From contig NW_006917099.1 of NCBI RefSeq assembly GCF_000516985.1, positions 124,001 to 188,000 of the forward strand: 64,000 bases of DNA, in the 5' to 3' direction. This document shows positions 43,264-53,502 of this stretch, piece by piece. The notes beneath the pieces were generated by a model. The model had not been told where the DNA came from and searched no databases. It saw only the letters and a list, made by a program, of their open reading frames with translations. Within the stretch, counting starts at the first letter, position 1, and each line of letters begins with the position of its first letter. Source of the stretch: Pestalotiopsis fici W106-1. Lineage: Eukaryota; Ascomycota; Sordariomycetes; Amphisphaeriales; Sporocadaceae. Both the position numbers and the translations under genes were made by a program.

Positions 43264-44907
43264 TCAGGGATGCCCGCCTTTCCCCATGTTCGCCAGGATA
43301 CCAGCATCTGTTGGGCCTCGATAGCCAGCGCCATCCTTGTCTTTCAACACTTGTCTCCATACCAAGTTTCGGATGCTGGGATCTTCCACCAATTTCTTGC
43401 CATTGAGCTGTGACGCGTCGACCCAGTTTCCGTGAATCTGAACCCGTGTCCTCAGAGGCAGCTCGACGACGGCCACTGGGTTTTCAAAGTCCGCAGTATC
43501 CAGCAGAACGATATTAGTCATGTTGACGTCGAGTCGATCAACGGCAAACATGACGTGGCCGTCACCTTCTGGGGCATCTTCAGATCGCGGAATAAAGACT
43601 GGCTCCTGGCAGCGACACTGCGGCCCAGGCGAGTAGACCTTTAGCTGTCCGGTGCTTTTGATCAGCATTGCGGTGGCATTCAGCCCTTGCCAGATTGAGG
43701 ATTTGGGCAATGCCGTCTGGGGCTCGCTGTGGAAGATGTTCATGAAAATATGATCGTACGGCTTGTTGTAAAACCGTTCGTCAATCCTTGGAAACTCGTT
43801 GGGAATATCAAGGACAACATCAGGAGCTTCCAGTTGCGACTCGTGTGGCTGCGTTGGATCAATGGTAAACCGGACAAGATCGACTCGAGTTTCTTGGGCA
43901 TGATCCTTCTTGTCGCTCCTCGGCCAGAATGGAAATAGGCTGTCGTGGGGCCAGGTTCCCTCAAATTTGATCTTGCCGCCCTCTTCCCAGGCACCGGCCG
44001 TGTGAACAATCTCAGAGCTGTACGGAAAAGTATACATCCGGTGTTCGTACGGTTTCCAACCCGAGCCGGCCAAAGGTTCAGCAGGCTTCCGAGGTGTCAC
44101 GAAGAAGACGGCAGGCGCCTTGGTGTCCCAAACCAACACCTTGGCGCCTGGCTTGTTATCGGGGTTAAGTGATGCAGGCCACTGGCAAAAGATAAGCCAG
44201 TTCTCCGTAAAGGCCATGTCGTGGAGGGGCCCCGCTATCTCACGAATGAATCGATGCTCATTAATCACCTTGCCGTCCTGGTCGACTGCATAAGAGACGA
44301 ACTCTGGCGAGTCTCTGTAGTTGCCAAACGTGATGAGTTGCCCAGCTTGCTGGTCAATCTTTGGATGGGCCGTCATTGCTGATGAGACGAGTTGGTTGTC
44401 GTACGGGTCGACACCATCCGTGTCAAGCGTGTCGGGATCCATTGACCAGGCCGGTCCAGTCTCTTGTAACGCAAGCAGTCTTCCAGCCCAGAAGACCACG
44501 TTTGTGTTTGAAGTATTGTCGATAACAGCTCGAATGCACGGATGACTGTTGAGGGGATGATCCTTGATGAAGTCGGCCCACAAAGCACGGCCCCGGTTCC
44601 GTTCAAGCTTGTACCGATCATTTTGGACATATCTCATCTTGAAGTCGACTCGACCTTTGTGGACCCGAAAGGCCGTAACAATACCATGGCCTTGCAGTGG
44701 GCTATGATCTTGGCGAGTTGGCACATTGTGGTCAGAACTGACACGATAAAACGTCCCGTCGATATGGTCTGGAATAGTCCCTCGCACAATGGCATTGCCG
44801 ATTTCCCCTTCTAGGCGAATTGGCATGTCGTAACCTCCAAGGTCCTCGGATTGGGACCACTGAGAAGGAAGCGCCTCAGCGCCTTTGATTGGCTTGATGA
44901 ATGACAT
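43264..44907 (-). CDS. carotenoid oxygenase family dioxygenase (RPE65/lignostilbene type)
   Basis: This is a single exon of 547 residues, close to the family norm. The four iron-binding histidines of the seven-bladed propeller are visible at about 181 (TAHPKID), 229 (GPLHDMAF), 302 (EIVHTAGAWE) and 492 (RVQIHGNWV). The family cleaves a carbon-carbon double bond of carotenoids, apocarotenoids or stilbenes with oxygen. The sequence does not decide between carotenoid and stilbene-like substrates. No carotenoid synthesis genes (phytoene synthase, desaturase, rhodopsin) are next to it, which leans towards an aromatic (stilbene-like) substrate, but only weakly. No signal peptide is seen. Confidence 0.92.
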   Translation of the reverse strand: MSFIKPIKGAEALPSQWSQSEDLGGYDMPIRLEGEIGNAIVRGTIPDHIDGTFYRVSSDHNVPTRQDHSPLQGHGIVTAFRVHKGRVDFKMRYVQNDRYKLERNRGRALWADFIKDHPLNSHPCIRAVIDNTSNTNVVFWAGRLLALQETGPAWSMDPDTLDTDGVDPYDNQLVSSAMTAHPKIDQQAGQLITFGNYRDSPEFVSYAVDQDGKVINEHRFIREIAGPLHDMAFTENWLIFCQWPASLNPDNKPGAKVLVWDTKAPAVFFVTPRKPAEPLAGSGWKPYEHRMYTFPYSSEIVHTAGAWEEGGKIKFEGTWPHDSLFPFWPRSDKKDHAQETRVDLVRFTIDPTQPHESQLEAPDVVLDIPNEFPRIDERFYNKPYDHIFMNIFHSEPQTALPKSSIWQGLNATAMLIKSTGQLKVYSPGPQCRCQEPVFIPRSEDAPEGDGHVMFAVDRLDVNMTNIVLLDTADFENPVAVVELPLRTRVQIHGNWVDASQLNGKKLVEDPSIRNLVWRQVLKDKDGAGYRGPTDAGILANMGKGGHP

Positions 44908-47900
44908 GGTTTTGATTCGGAGACAAATATTTCAAGTGTTGAGAGTTTTGGAATGATGCTTGGGCTATTGACATTTTCTTCATTTCCTTCACCGATGCGA
45001 GTATTATATACACAATATACAATGTATACCTAAAGCAGTGTAGCGAGCAAATAGCAATATTCCTATTATTAAGCGGCGCCGTCGGGATCATACTTGGTTG
45101 CGGCCGAGGAGGAGGAGGGGCCGACAAGAGTAACGAAATAGAGGTTGGATGATGCCGTTCTCTTGGGTCAACCATTACTTGCTGTGCCACTGGGCGGGTA
45201 TAGGCTTTGATTATGCCTGGGGAAAAATGAACTCTAAATTGCCAAGATTGAACACCGGCGACTCTCCGGGGCCACCGATTCAAAAGCTATCGGTCCCGGG
45301 ATGACCAAGCATGGAGTTCGCGGTTTTCGCCCCGGATCTCGGAGCGGATTTGGGGGAAGATCTACAGAACAATTCCCATTCGCGGTCTTGCACGGATCGG
45401 GGTTAGGAACGGAACTCAACTCCTTGGGAAGCTCGTTATGGTTAACGCATGAAGATGGTCCAATGTTTGTAGGCAATTGCAGTTCCGTTAATAAATCTTG
45501 TAAGATGTAGTTCACTACTAGTGATGGTGGTCAAATACACCAATCGGGCGAAGAAGCAGCGGGGGGCTGTGTGGAGCTATACACCCTTGTCGCGTCCAAG
45601 GGGGGTAAAACACAGATTCTCTGACTCTATCATTGTTCAACCTGGCACTATACCTCACAAACCTACTATGCATACCTAAGTACGGAGGACAGCTAGAGAG
45701 ATGGCAGTGCTACCAATTTGCATACCGAAATAGCTGCCCTCCATTGCATCCAATTGATATGTTCATGCTATTTATCAGTTCAAGTCCATATTCGCGACTG
45801 TCTCGGATCCTCATTCTATGTACAATATCCTGGAATACATAACACAAACGTGGCATATACATCTCGGCCGTTACATTACATAAACCTCTCCCAAAACAAA
45901 ATGATCATATTTTTGGAGGTTACGACGGGATTGTAAAAAGTAGCAGGTTGCGTGCTATATTTGCCACGAGAATCGACATAATGAACGAGTTTGTATGGTG
46001 TAGTATAGTTTAATTAATGTAGGAGGGATGTCCCTATCAACAATGTGATAATTACTAATACATTTGCCAGAGCTAGTCCTATGCTGCGCATTAAACCAAT
46101 TCAATATTATCTTTCTATTACAATTTGCCATTCCTAATTCACTAATTTATAACCCTTCGTATAATTATCAGGCAGACACCGCTGGTAAGATATTAAGAAG
46201 CATGACTTATGTAAGCTTAATGTGGCATGGTTAGGGGTCAATGTATTAGGTAGTGTGAAGATGGATGCTTTTTTCAAGTCCTCCCGTAAGGAGGGCTATG
46301 TATTTATGTGCACAGTGGCCGTCAGCTGGGAGGGGCACGATTTAGCCAAGTGAGTGGCTGGCCGTGGCCTCCACGTATCAAAGCTTCAAGAGATCTAAAA
46401 TGCCACGATTCTGCGTCGACCTATCTTAAGAGGTACTCACCCGGCTGTGCCCTACTGACTATTATATTAATGTCGAAATAGCCTGGTCCGCTTCATACAG
46501 GCGGTCATAAAGAACGATGAACTTTGACTGAATTGGGATAATTTCTTTTTCGAGTGCTACTGTCGGGGGAAGACTCGTAGCAGCCGTCCCGATTGCCGCA
46601 TCTTGTCGTGATTTCTTCATGGAAGCTGCTACCAATTACCGGCATCGCTACATATGATGCAGGAGAGTGTCATTACTTTAAAACTGTTCAATCAGGAGCC
46701 CAGCCTCCTTGATCTCGGGCTTCATGGTCCACTATAGACTTCCACTACTCCCGTAGATGCGTACAGATACTCGACCAACTAATGAATCACTTCACTTACC
46801 CATAACCTCTTTCATCTCAACAGTTGACCGTCGACCATCAAGCAAGAGGCTGCGAATGTGCTGTACAAAATTTTGGCGAGGAACTCCCCACCAACGTGGC
46901 AACGCTCCAATCCTGCGTCTCACAATACGAAATATGCAGCGCATTTTAGGCCTGTATTCAACGTTCCTGTCACCCAGTGCAGCTTGAACTGCTACTCTTC
47001 GATGATGCTTATCGAGACGAAAGACTTACTAACGAGAAAGTTTGAATCAGACCATGGTTATGAATCGCGTCTAATCTAGGTTTATAAATCGGCTAGGACT
47101 CTCGGCCCGATGGAGCCAAGCTTTTCGGTCAACCCACCGCTGACGAGTATTGCATGTGGCAAGCAGAGTTCACCATGACAGGACCCACCATAGCCTCGCT
47201 TGACACTTGCTTGCTCTGCTCTGCTGTATCTGGCCTCGGCTGGCTTAGCATATCTACAACGTCATGCTTATAAATCGGTCTGCTCGGAAACTATATTCAC
47301 GTTAGCCGCGCCTTGTTGGCTCTTTAGGACAAGTAGAATGTGAAGCGCTGGAGCTAGCTGGCTCATTATTACCTATGTATAAGTGGATATTCGTCGAGGG
47401 TGGGAACCCTCGATCGAATGTGTGTCGCGCAGCAGGCAGCTGGCACCAACCACGACTTCCTTTATTGAACGCAGTAGGGAGAAGTGAAAGGTGCAGAATT
47501 TGCGAAAAGTTGAGATGTCCACGTCGTCCAGTCACTTGAGGTTCAGGTGGAGTGATGGTTTCAACTCTTTAAGCTGATAAGGGCGATTTATTATTTTCAA
47601 GGGCTTAGAGCCCATCCGCGGTGGTACGTCCTGAGCTAGAATGTCCTGCCTTAAATGTGCATCTACACCCTTTTGAAGCTGATTCCAGCCTATAAAAGCT
47701 GCATAAAGGCGCTATTATGATACATATGATATCACCATAATACCAGTCCCGTCCCTTGTGCATATAGGTCCTAATTCGCGATCGTTCCATAGTGATTGCG
47801 AGCATACACTTTGCCTATTATCGTACGGTGTCAGTGCATGCCTTATATTTTTAGGTGCTAAAAAAGGTATAATAGGTGCATAGGTCATTTGGTTATACTT

Positions 47901-48647
47901 TCCGGATCTCTTCGCACTCTTTGGCATTTAAGCCTAAAATAGGTCAGGATTTGCAAAATTCCGTCGAAAAACATGAAAATCGAGCATATAGCTGGCATGC
48001 TACATGCTCGATTGCATCTGAGACAATTAGGCCCGATTTATAGTCTAATAGTATATCCCCGTGTAATAGCAATCACGAGTTTTTTATCCGGTGGTGTACG
48101 ACAAAATCGCCAATATGCACAATGAATCCAACCGATATCACTCATGATTTAAACGGTTCGTCCAATGCCGGACCGTTGCAACTAAGTCCATGAATCCACT
48201 CGCGTGGTCCTTCCAAAGATCAGTCTTCCAAAAGTGTCTCGATGCAGTTCCGGGCATTATGCTGGGCAAACTTCCACGCACATGAGTATAAAAGTTCCCT
48301 TGATATTGCAGTTGGAACCGGCGCTTTTGCGGATCCGGATCCACTAGGATATGAATGGTTGAGAAAAGCGGAAACATCAGAAGAGATTGCAATAGACAGA
48401 GTGATACCTTGGTCACAAAAAGAAGGGCAAGGACAATTATAAAAGGCTGGCATTCCGCTCAAAGTCCTGAGTATAATCTTTCATCGCGGCACCAAATCAG
48501 AAACTCCTCTTCTCACAGGCTATCATCATCATACATGACCTTCTTCTCATGCTTGGTCGTTCTTGCCATTGCCGCACTCATCTTTGTTCGCATAGAAAAG
48601 ACCACGTCCTTGGAAGACTTTGAAAAAAATCAAAACTATTCGATACA
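44908..48647. other. 3.7-kb gene-poor region
   Basis: No coding exon with a domain, tRNA or clear repeat was recognised. Parts (45900-46200, 47700-48100) are A+T-rich. Several short open frames overlap on opposite strands and look like chance. Relics of old transposons cannot be excluded by eye. Confidence 0.45.
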
Positions 48648-49514
48648 ATGCGGTTTTCAAGCTTGGCCCTGCCCGCTTTAGTGTTGCAGAACACTCTCGT
48701 CGGTGCCGCGTCCAAAAGGGAAATGACCAACAACTTGCAGTACGCTGAATGCCATCCCGCTTCGAGTCGCGTCATTTTCGAGTACCTCAACAGACGTGGT
48801 TGGAACACCAAGCTCTGCTTGATTAGTTATGAGCCTTCAGTATTTGATTGTCATGATTTGGACATGCAGCTGCAACACGTCATCATCAATAACCTCGTGG
48901 AGAAGGTCGCGGACTGGGTGTGGAGGGGGGTTGGAGATGGGTCGGCTGATGGCCCTCCGCAGAGACCGGGCGTGCCGAGGCCGCCGAAACCAGGCAGTAA
49001 GCCGCCGCGGGACGAGCTCGACCCTGCGCCGGCCACCTGGGACGATCTATACGCCCATCGTGCCTCTCGAGGATCCCTTAAATGGGAACCCATTCGTCAA
49101 GCCTCACGCCTTGTTGCCACCACTGATGCGACCGTCGCAGACCCCGTCCCCCAGTTGTCTGCCATTGAGCTCCACGAAGACGGATTCTCTTTCTCCGCCA
49201 TTCATCGAATGTTCAAGGACCCGAACTCGCCTTTTGATTGGCCTGCCCCTATCCCCGATAGGCCACTTAAATGCCCAGTGCAGATGCACGTGCACTACTG
49301 GGCTGCCCCTGGTCATGAAAAAACAATACTACCGAAAGCCAATCTTGTTTATTTGGTTGATATGGCCTTAATCAACTCATTTTCCAATAACTTCTTCTCG
49401 TCTTGCTATGAGATGATCCGCAATTGGGAGAGCTGGGACGGTTACTTGCGAGTCTGCTTCAACGCCAACCAAACTCAGACTGGATGCTATACATGCGGAG
49501 GACATAACGATTAA
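48648..49514 (+). CDS. putative small secreted protein, unknown
   Basis: This is a single exon of 288 residues. A signal peptide (about 1-22, RFSSLALPALVLQNTLVGAAS) is followed directly by a Lys-Arg pair, a possible Kex2 site. There is a central proline-rich linker (about 103-127, GPPQRPGVPRPPKPG and on). The C-terminus is cysteine-containing (about nine cysteines in all, ending CYTCGG). No family is recognised. It could be an effector-like or cell-wall-associated protein. It stands alone at the edge of a gene-poor region, as effector genes often do (inference). Confidence 0.65.
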   Translation: MRFSSLALPALVLQNTLVGAASKREMTNNLQYAECHPASSRVIFEYLNRRGWNTKLCLISYEPSVFDCHDLDMQLQHVIINNLVEKVADWVWRGVGDGSADGPPQRPGVPRPPKPGSKPPRDELDPAPATWDDLYAHRASRGSLKWEPIRQASRLVATTDATVADPVPQLSAIELHEDGFSFSAIHRMFKDPNSPFDWPAPIPDRPLKCPVQMHVHYWAAPGHEKTILPKANLVYLVDMALINSFSNNFFSSCYEMIRNWESWDGYLRVCFNANQTQTGCYTCGGHND

Positions 49515-50525
49515 TAGATTATGCTTGCAGAGTCTCGATATGGGATGCAACTTTCTTTCCAACCTAACTTTACAAACGTATCTTTTGGGGGGGAGGGGAC
49601 GGTAACGTACAGCTTATTATATCGGAGCCGGGATTAGGACCGGAGAAAATGTCCGGATCGCTCAGGCTGCGGGGACGTTATCCTTAGGGTCTTATGCTCG
49701 CTTCTGGCGTAAGAGTCTGTGTGAGCTGTCGAACGGCCGGATAAGGGGGCCGGCGCGGAGCGGAGTGGAGTGGAGTGGCCGAAAGCCCTGGTCACATTCG
49801 AGCTCATCTCACTTTGCGGTATCAAGACCAAATGGTATGAATCTCTGCAAGCTTTCTGCGATGAATATGAGCTTTAACATAACACCCGATCCTTGCAATC
49901 TCCTGCCCGTCTCGTTTTCGATACTTTGTAAGACTGCGTCAATAACGCATATTGAAAATGTGTACGTTGAGGATTTATTTCCAACGGAAGTAGGCTGAGG
50001 CCGCGTGTGGGAAAATGCCAATTAAAGGATCGGCCAATCTTATGTACGGTTATACAACATTCAGCTAACCTACCTACTACCCGCCGCCTCTTGATTCAGT
50101 GAAAAGTTCGCCGAAACATGGCGAGCCAATGAGATTGTGGTGCAAATCACATAGAAGCTTTTACAGCATGCAACGCAGCCCAACAACTGCTGTTGTATGT
50201 TATTATAGAGAAGATCATCGCGTAGTCCCCACCCTCCACAAAAAAAGAAAGAAAAAAAAGATTGTGGTGGTGGGGAGGGGCTGTAGATTCGACGAACTTG
50301 CCGCCCATAAATGTCTAATCTAGTATCGTGTATTGGCGTGCATCCCCAAAATGGACTGCAAGAGGAATCTCCGATGCCACACGACCCCAAGCTGCATTCA
50401 TGCTGATCTTGCCACCTAGTTAATGGCATGTATAACTCTCGACTGTGCCCGGTAATGTCGCACCCGGAGGCGCGAGTCCTTCGCGTGCCACGGTCGTCTT
50501 GCTCTCTCTCAAAACTATTGTCAAG
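49515..50525. other. intergenic region, nothing recognised
   Basis: There is a short GGAGT tandem run near 49757-49778 and purine/pyrimidine runs near 50240-50280. No gene is supported. Confidence 0.5.
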
Positions 50526-51877
50526 ATGACAGGCCGCAAACTCCCCACCGGAGAAGAAGTTGCTTGGCAGCTCGCGCATCATGAAGACAGCATCGGCGAT
50601 GCTCTCATTGCAACATGCGCCGTCTGCGCACCTCTTGCTACAATCTTCGTGGTGCTCCGCATCTGGTCTAGGAGGCTGCTTCACGGACATCTCCGCCTAA
50701 ATGCGAGTGATTGGCTTTGTATAGCTGCCTGGGTTCGTGTTGGCCATCGATATTTGTACTAGGTCGGATCACTGACTTTGCCCAGCCATTCTTTATTGGG
50801 AACGAGGTCTTGGTCGCCAATACTACACGATTTGGGTGTGGTAGACACACCGTCTTCGTCACTGACCCCCGGACGCTGCAGATTGTGAGTTACTTTCATC
50901 AGCCATCGAGCTTGCTTCTCGGGCTTCAAGACTGACGACCGGTCGCTGACCTTACCGTGTCTCAAAGCTTAGCATTGTCATCGAGAACCTCTACGCTGTA
51001 GTTTTAGCACTTTTGAAACTCAGCGTCCTCAGCTTGTACAGAACCATTTTCGGCAAGTCGATATGGTTCTCCCGAGCCATATGGCCAGTTGGATTTCTCG
51101 TCTGCTGCCTCAGTGCCGGGGTGATCCTAGCCAGTGACCTTCAGTGCGTTCCCATCCAGGCGACATGGGACACAACGATACAGCAGGCAACATGCATCGA
51201 CTACGGACGATACGGACTGGCTGCCAATATTGTCAACATCATTACAGACCTAATCATCGTTTCTATGCCTCTACCGCTAGTATGGAGCTTGAAGATCCCG
51301 ACTCAGAAAAAGCGGATGCTGATGATCATATTTGCAACCGGTGGCAGGTATGCCTTCCCTTTCTCCTATTAGCTTTGCCCGCGTTGCAGCTTGTAACTTA
51401 CATCATCTCAAAGCGCATGTATAGTCAGTATTGTTCAGTTGAGGTACATTACAAAGCTCGGAAGTACTTCAGACCCAAGCTGTGAGTTTAAGCTGATCGA
51501 TGTACCTATGGCGCTAATATGTCTTGTTGCTTGCAGGGGACAACGCTCCAATATTTGTTACTACCTCGGTCGAATGTATGATCGGCTTTCTCGCCGTGTC
51601 CGTAGCCGCTTACGGACCTCTGTATCAATTTCTCAGGGGACAAAAGGTATCAACCACAAAGGCCCTGTACTATACTCACGACAATGAGCAAATTCCCAAC
51701 AAGAAGTATTCTTACAGCGCCCAAGTATCTGTCGACAAGAGATCCTGCGCTACGTGCTCTTTCTTTAACTTGCGCACTGGAATAATGGCCACCGATGAGA
51801 TTCATCTCGTCCGCTACGCAGACTGTGACGATGTTTGGACCAGAGTCAGCGACCACCAAGATGAATCAGTGTTCTAG
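50526..51877 (+). CDS. rhodopsin-domain (Pth11-like) integral membrane protein
   Basis: Exons are 50526-50732, 50786-50884, 50968-51347, 51429-51481 and 51537-51877, giving 359 residues with all junctions in frame. The family's landmarks are present: LNASDWLCIAAW at the second segment, FGCGRH, KLSVLSLYRTIF, ITDLIIVSMPLPLVWSLKIPTQKK, and DPSWDNAPIFVTTSVE before the last segment. This is the seven-helix fungal rhodopsin domain found in Pth11-related receptors, here without a CFEM extension. A plasma-membrane sensing role is possible but not shown. The C-terminal tail after GIMATDEIH is short. An in-frame ATG at 50445 could add 27 residues. Confidence 0.85.
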
Positions 51878-51879
51878 AA

Positions 51880-51932
51880 TCTAGGGAAGAGCGGACGGGA
51901 TGCCGGGTTTTCTAGTGTCTATGGTCGTGTGT
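51880..51932 (-). pseudogene. truncated 5S rRNA pseudogene (5' half only)
   Basis: Read on the minus strand from 51932, about 53 bases match the 5' half of the intact 5S gene at 52960-52842 (ACACACGACCATAG, then GGCATCCCGTCCGCTC and CCCTAGA) with scattered differences. Similarity stops abruptly at 51880, three bases past the stop codon of the rhodopsin-domain gene. The 3' half is missing, so it cannot be functional. Confidence 0.85.
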
Positions 51933-52234
51933 GAGTGAAGATACCTTTTTCACATATATATCCTATGTTTGCCCGAGCCCTTCTTCCCACTGGTCCGTCC
52001 CACGCACCACTACTATCATTTTCACCAAAAAGTGCAATACGCTGAGACCTGAGCATAGACATCGACGAACTTACAACCAGCAATGCGGAGCATTCCAATT
52101 GAACAACCGGCGCCAGGACTGCACACAATCTGGGGACCAGCCCCGCCGGCCGTGACAAATCTGAGCATGCCGGCGCTGTTCATTCATCGTAGAATACAAG
52201 CAATCTAACATCAAAACTTTTTCTTGGATTAATC

Positions 52235-52720
52235 TCACCATAGCCCTTTTATTAGTGATCTACACCGGCTCATCAATCCCCATGCCATGACTTGCTCTTC
52301 GCCTGGACTATCATTGTGTAGTTCTGATATGTCTTCATATGTGTCCGGGAACCGATCCCACAAGAGCTCGGTGACGTCGATCTCTGCATGGCTGATGGTA
52401 ATGGTTCTGTTCGCTCCATAGAATAGCATAAGTTTGCAGGTCTCCAGTGTTGAGGCTGCGCCAGGCGACCCTGTATCGGAGACGACTTGCGCTATGAATG
52501 TCTCCCAAACAGCTCTAGTTTGGGTACTCGAAGAATTTGGAAAGACGCCATGATCCAGGAGCAAGCGGAGCAACTTCAGATCTATTCCTGCCTCGGCAAA
52601 GGTGATGACTCCATCTTCTCCGTGAATACTCAGAGGCCGACGCAAAACCTGGAGGAGTAGTTCAGTCTTTTTGTTGCGATATCTCTCTACGACCGATGAA
52701 ACATTCGGAAGATCCCAACG
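52235..52720 (-). pseudogene. relic of an ankyrin/NLR-type gene C-terminus
   Basis: An open frame of about 160 codons (stop codon at 52723-52721 on its 5' side) has ankyrin-like pieces (LKLLRLLLDHGVFPNS and LETCKLMLFYGAN). They are spaced as in the C-terminal part of fungal NACHT/ankyrin proteins, where such units are separated by WETFIAQVV-type segments. No start, NTPase or upstream exon is found, so it is probably a decayed fragment. A small intact gene is less likely. Confidence 0.5.
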
Positions 52721-52831
52721 CTACGCCACCACTGCCATGCGCTACCACAAGCTAAAGGGTACCTCACGCAGCTACAAAGAGACGACTCGTCACTCACCAG
52801 TCCAATGGGGCCTGGCAATACCTAAAAAAGT

Positions 52832-52839
52832 AAAAAAAA
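52832..52839 (-). terminator. Pol III T-run terminator of the 5S gene
   Basis: Eight Ts on the minus strand begin three bases after the 3' end of the 5S coding region. This is the usual RNA polymerase III stop. Confidence 0.8.
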
Positions 52840-52841
52840 GT

Positions 52842-52960
52842 ACATACAACACCGGGGATTCCCCAGTGGTCACCCACCTGAGTACTAATCCAGCGGTTAC
52901 TAGTTTATCTAGGGCAGAGCGGACGGGATGCCGAGTTTTCTAATACCTATGGTCGTATGT
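52842..52960 (-). rRNA. 5S ribosomal RNA
   Basis: The 119-nt minus-strand sequence starts ACATACGACCATAGG and ends GGTGTTGTATGT. The ends pair into the 5S acceptor stem, and internal landmarks such as ATCCCGTCCGCTC, GGTTAGTACT-type loop sequence (here GGATTAGTACTC) and GGTGGGTGACCACTGGGGAA match ascomycete 5S rRNA. Single dispersed 5S genes are normal in filamentous ascomycetes. The T8 run follows directly, so it looks functional. Confidence 0.96.
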
Positions 52961-53030
52961 GAAGATAAAGGCTGGAAATACACCTCATATCCATGTGTTT
53001 TGTGATTTGGTATCTCGATATATATTTGGG

Positions 53031-53194
53031 TCTCACCTGAGCCGATGTGTGAAGGGGGAACTGAAGACGAGATGATCGAGGAAGCATTGAAAGTTGTCTG
53101 AGTTGATCTCTAGTCTACAAAAGAGAGGTGCTGAAGAGCGACTATATACCCACGCAGGTGATCTGCGGTGGGTACTGACTACGTCAGTACGACA
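53031..53194 (+). mobile_element. short dispersed element, copy C, TSD TTGGG
   Basis: It starts TCTCACCTGAGCC and ends in the hairpin GTACTGAC/TAC/GTCAGTAC plus GACA. TTGGG flanks it at 53026-53030 and 53195-53199, a 5-bp target duplication. It inserted about 70 bp beyond the 5' end of the 5S gene, a common neighbourhood for LTR elements. It is non-coding. Confidence 0.78.
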
Positions 53195-53502
53195 TTGGGC
53201 TAGTCTCTTTTCTCCATAATCTCGGACAATTTACACGCTCAAAAGCAGTGGATAAGTGTGAGGTGTCACGAGCCCGGGAGTTGAAGGCGGTGCATCAACG
53301 TATGGGTTGCTAAATGAATTTATTTGTAGACGAAGTCTACGAAAATGAGTAGCTACGGCATCGCCAGATAAATACTAGTGTTTGGGTGCACGGATCCATT
53401 GGTGGGGTCAGGCTAGCTAGTGTGGTGTAAGGCTCTGGATCATTATAAATAGCTAACAGTTGTAGATTGAGGCAATGTTGTAGAAATACGGCTATCCAAG
53501 AC

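Noticed and set aside
45234..45515. Overlapping open frames on both strands upstream of the carotenoid-oxygenase gene
   Set aside because: Neither strand shows a domain or splice support; likely promoter sequence.
51880..52960. Shared sequence at about 51.9 and 52.9 kb first taken as a transposon repeat
   Set aside because: The longer copy is a full 5S rRNA with pairing ends and T-run, so the shorter one is a 5S pseudogene.
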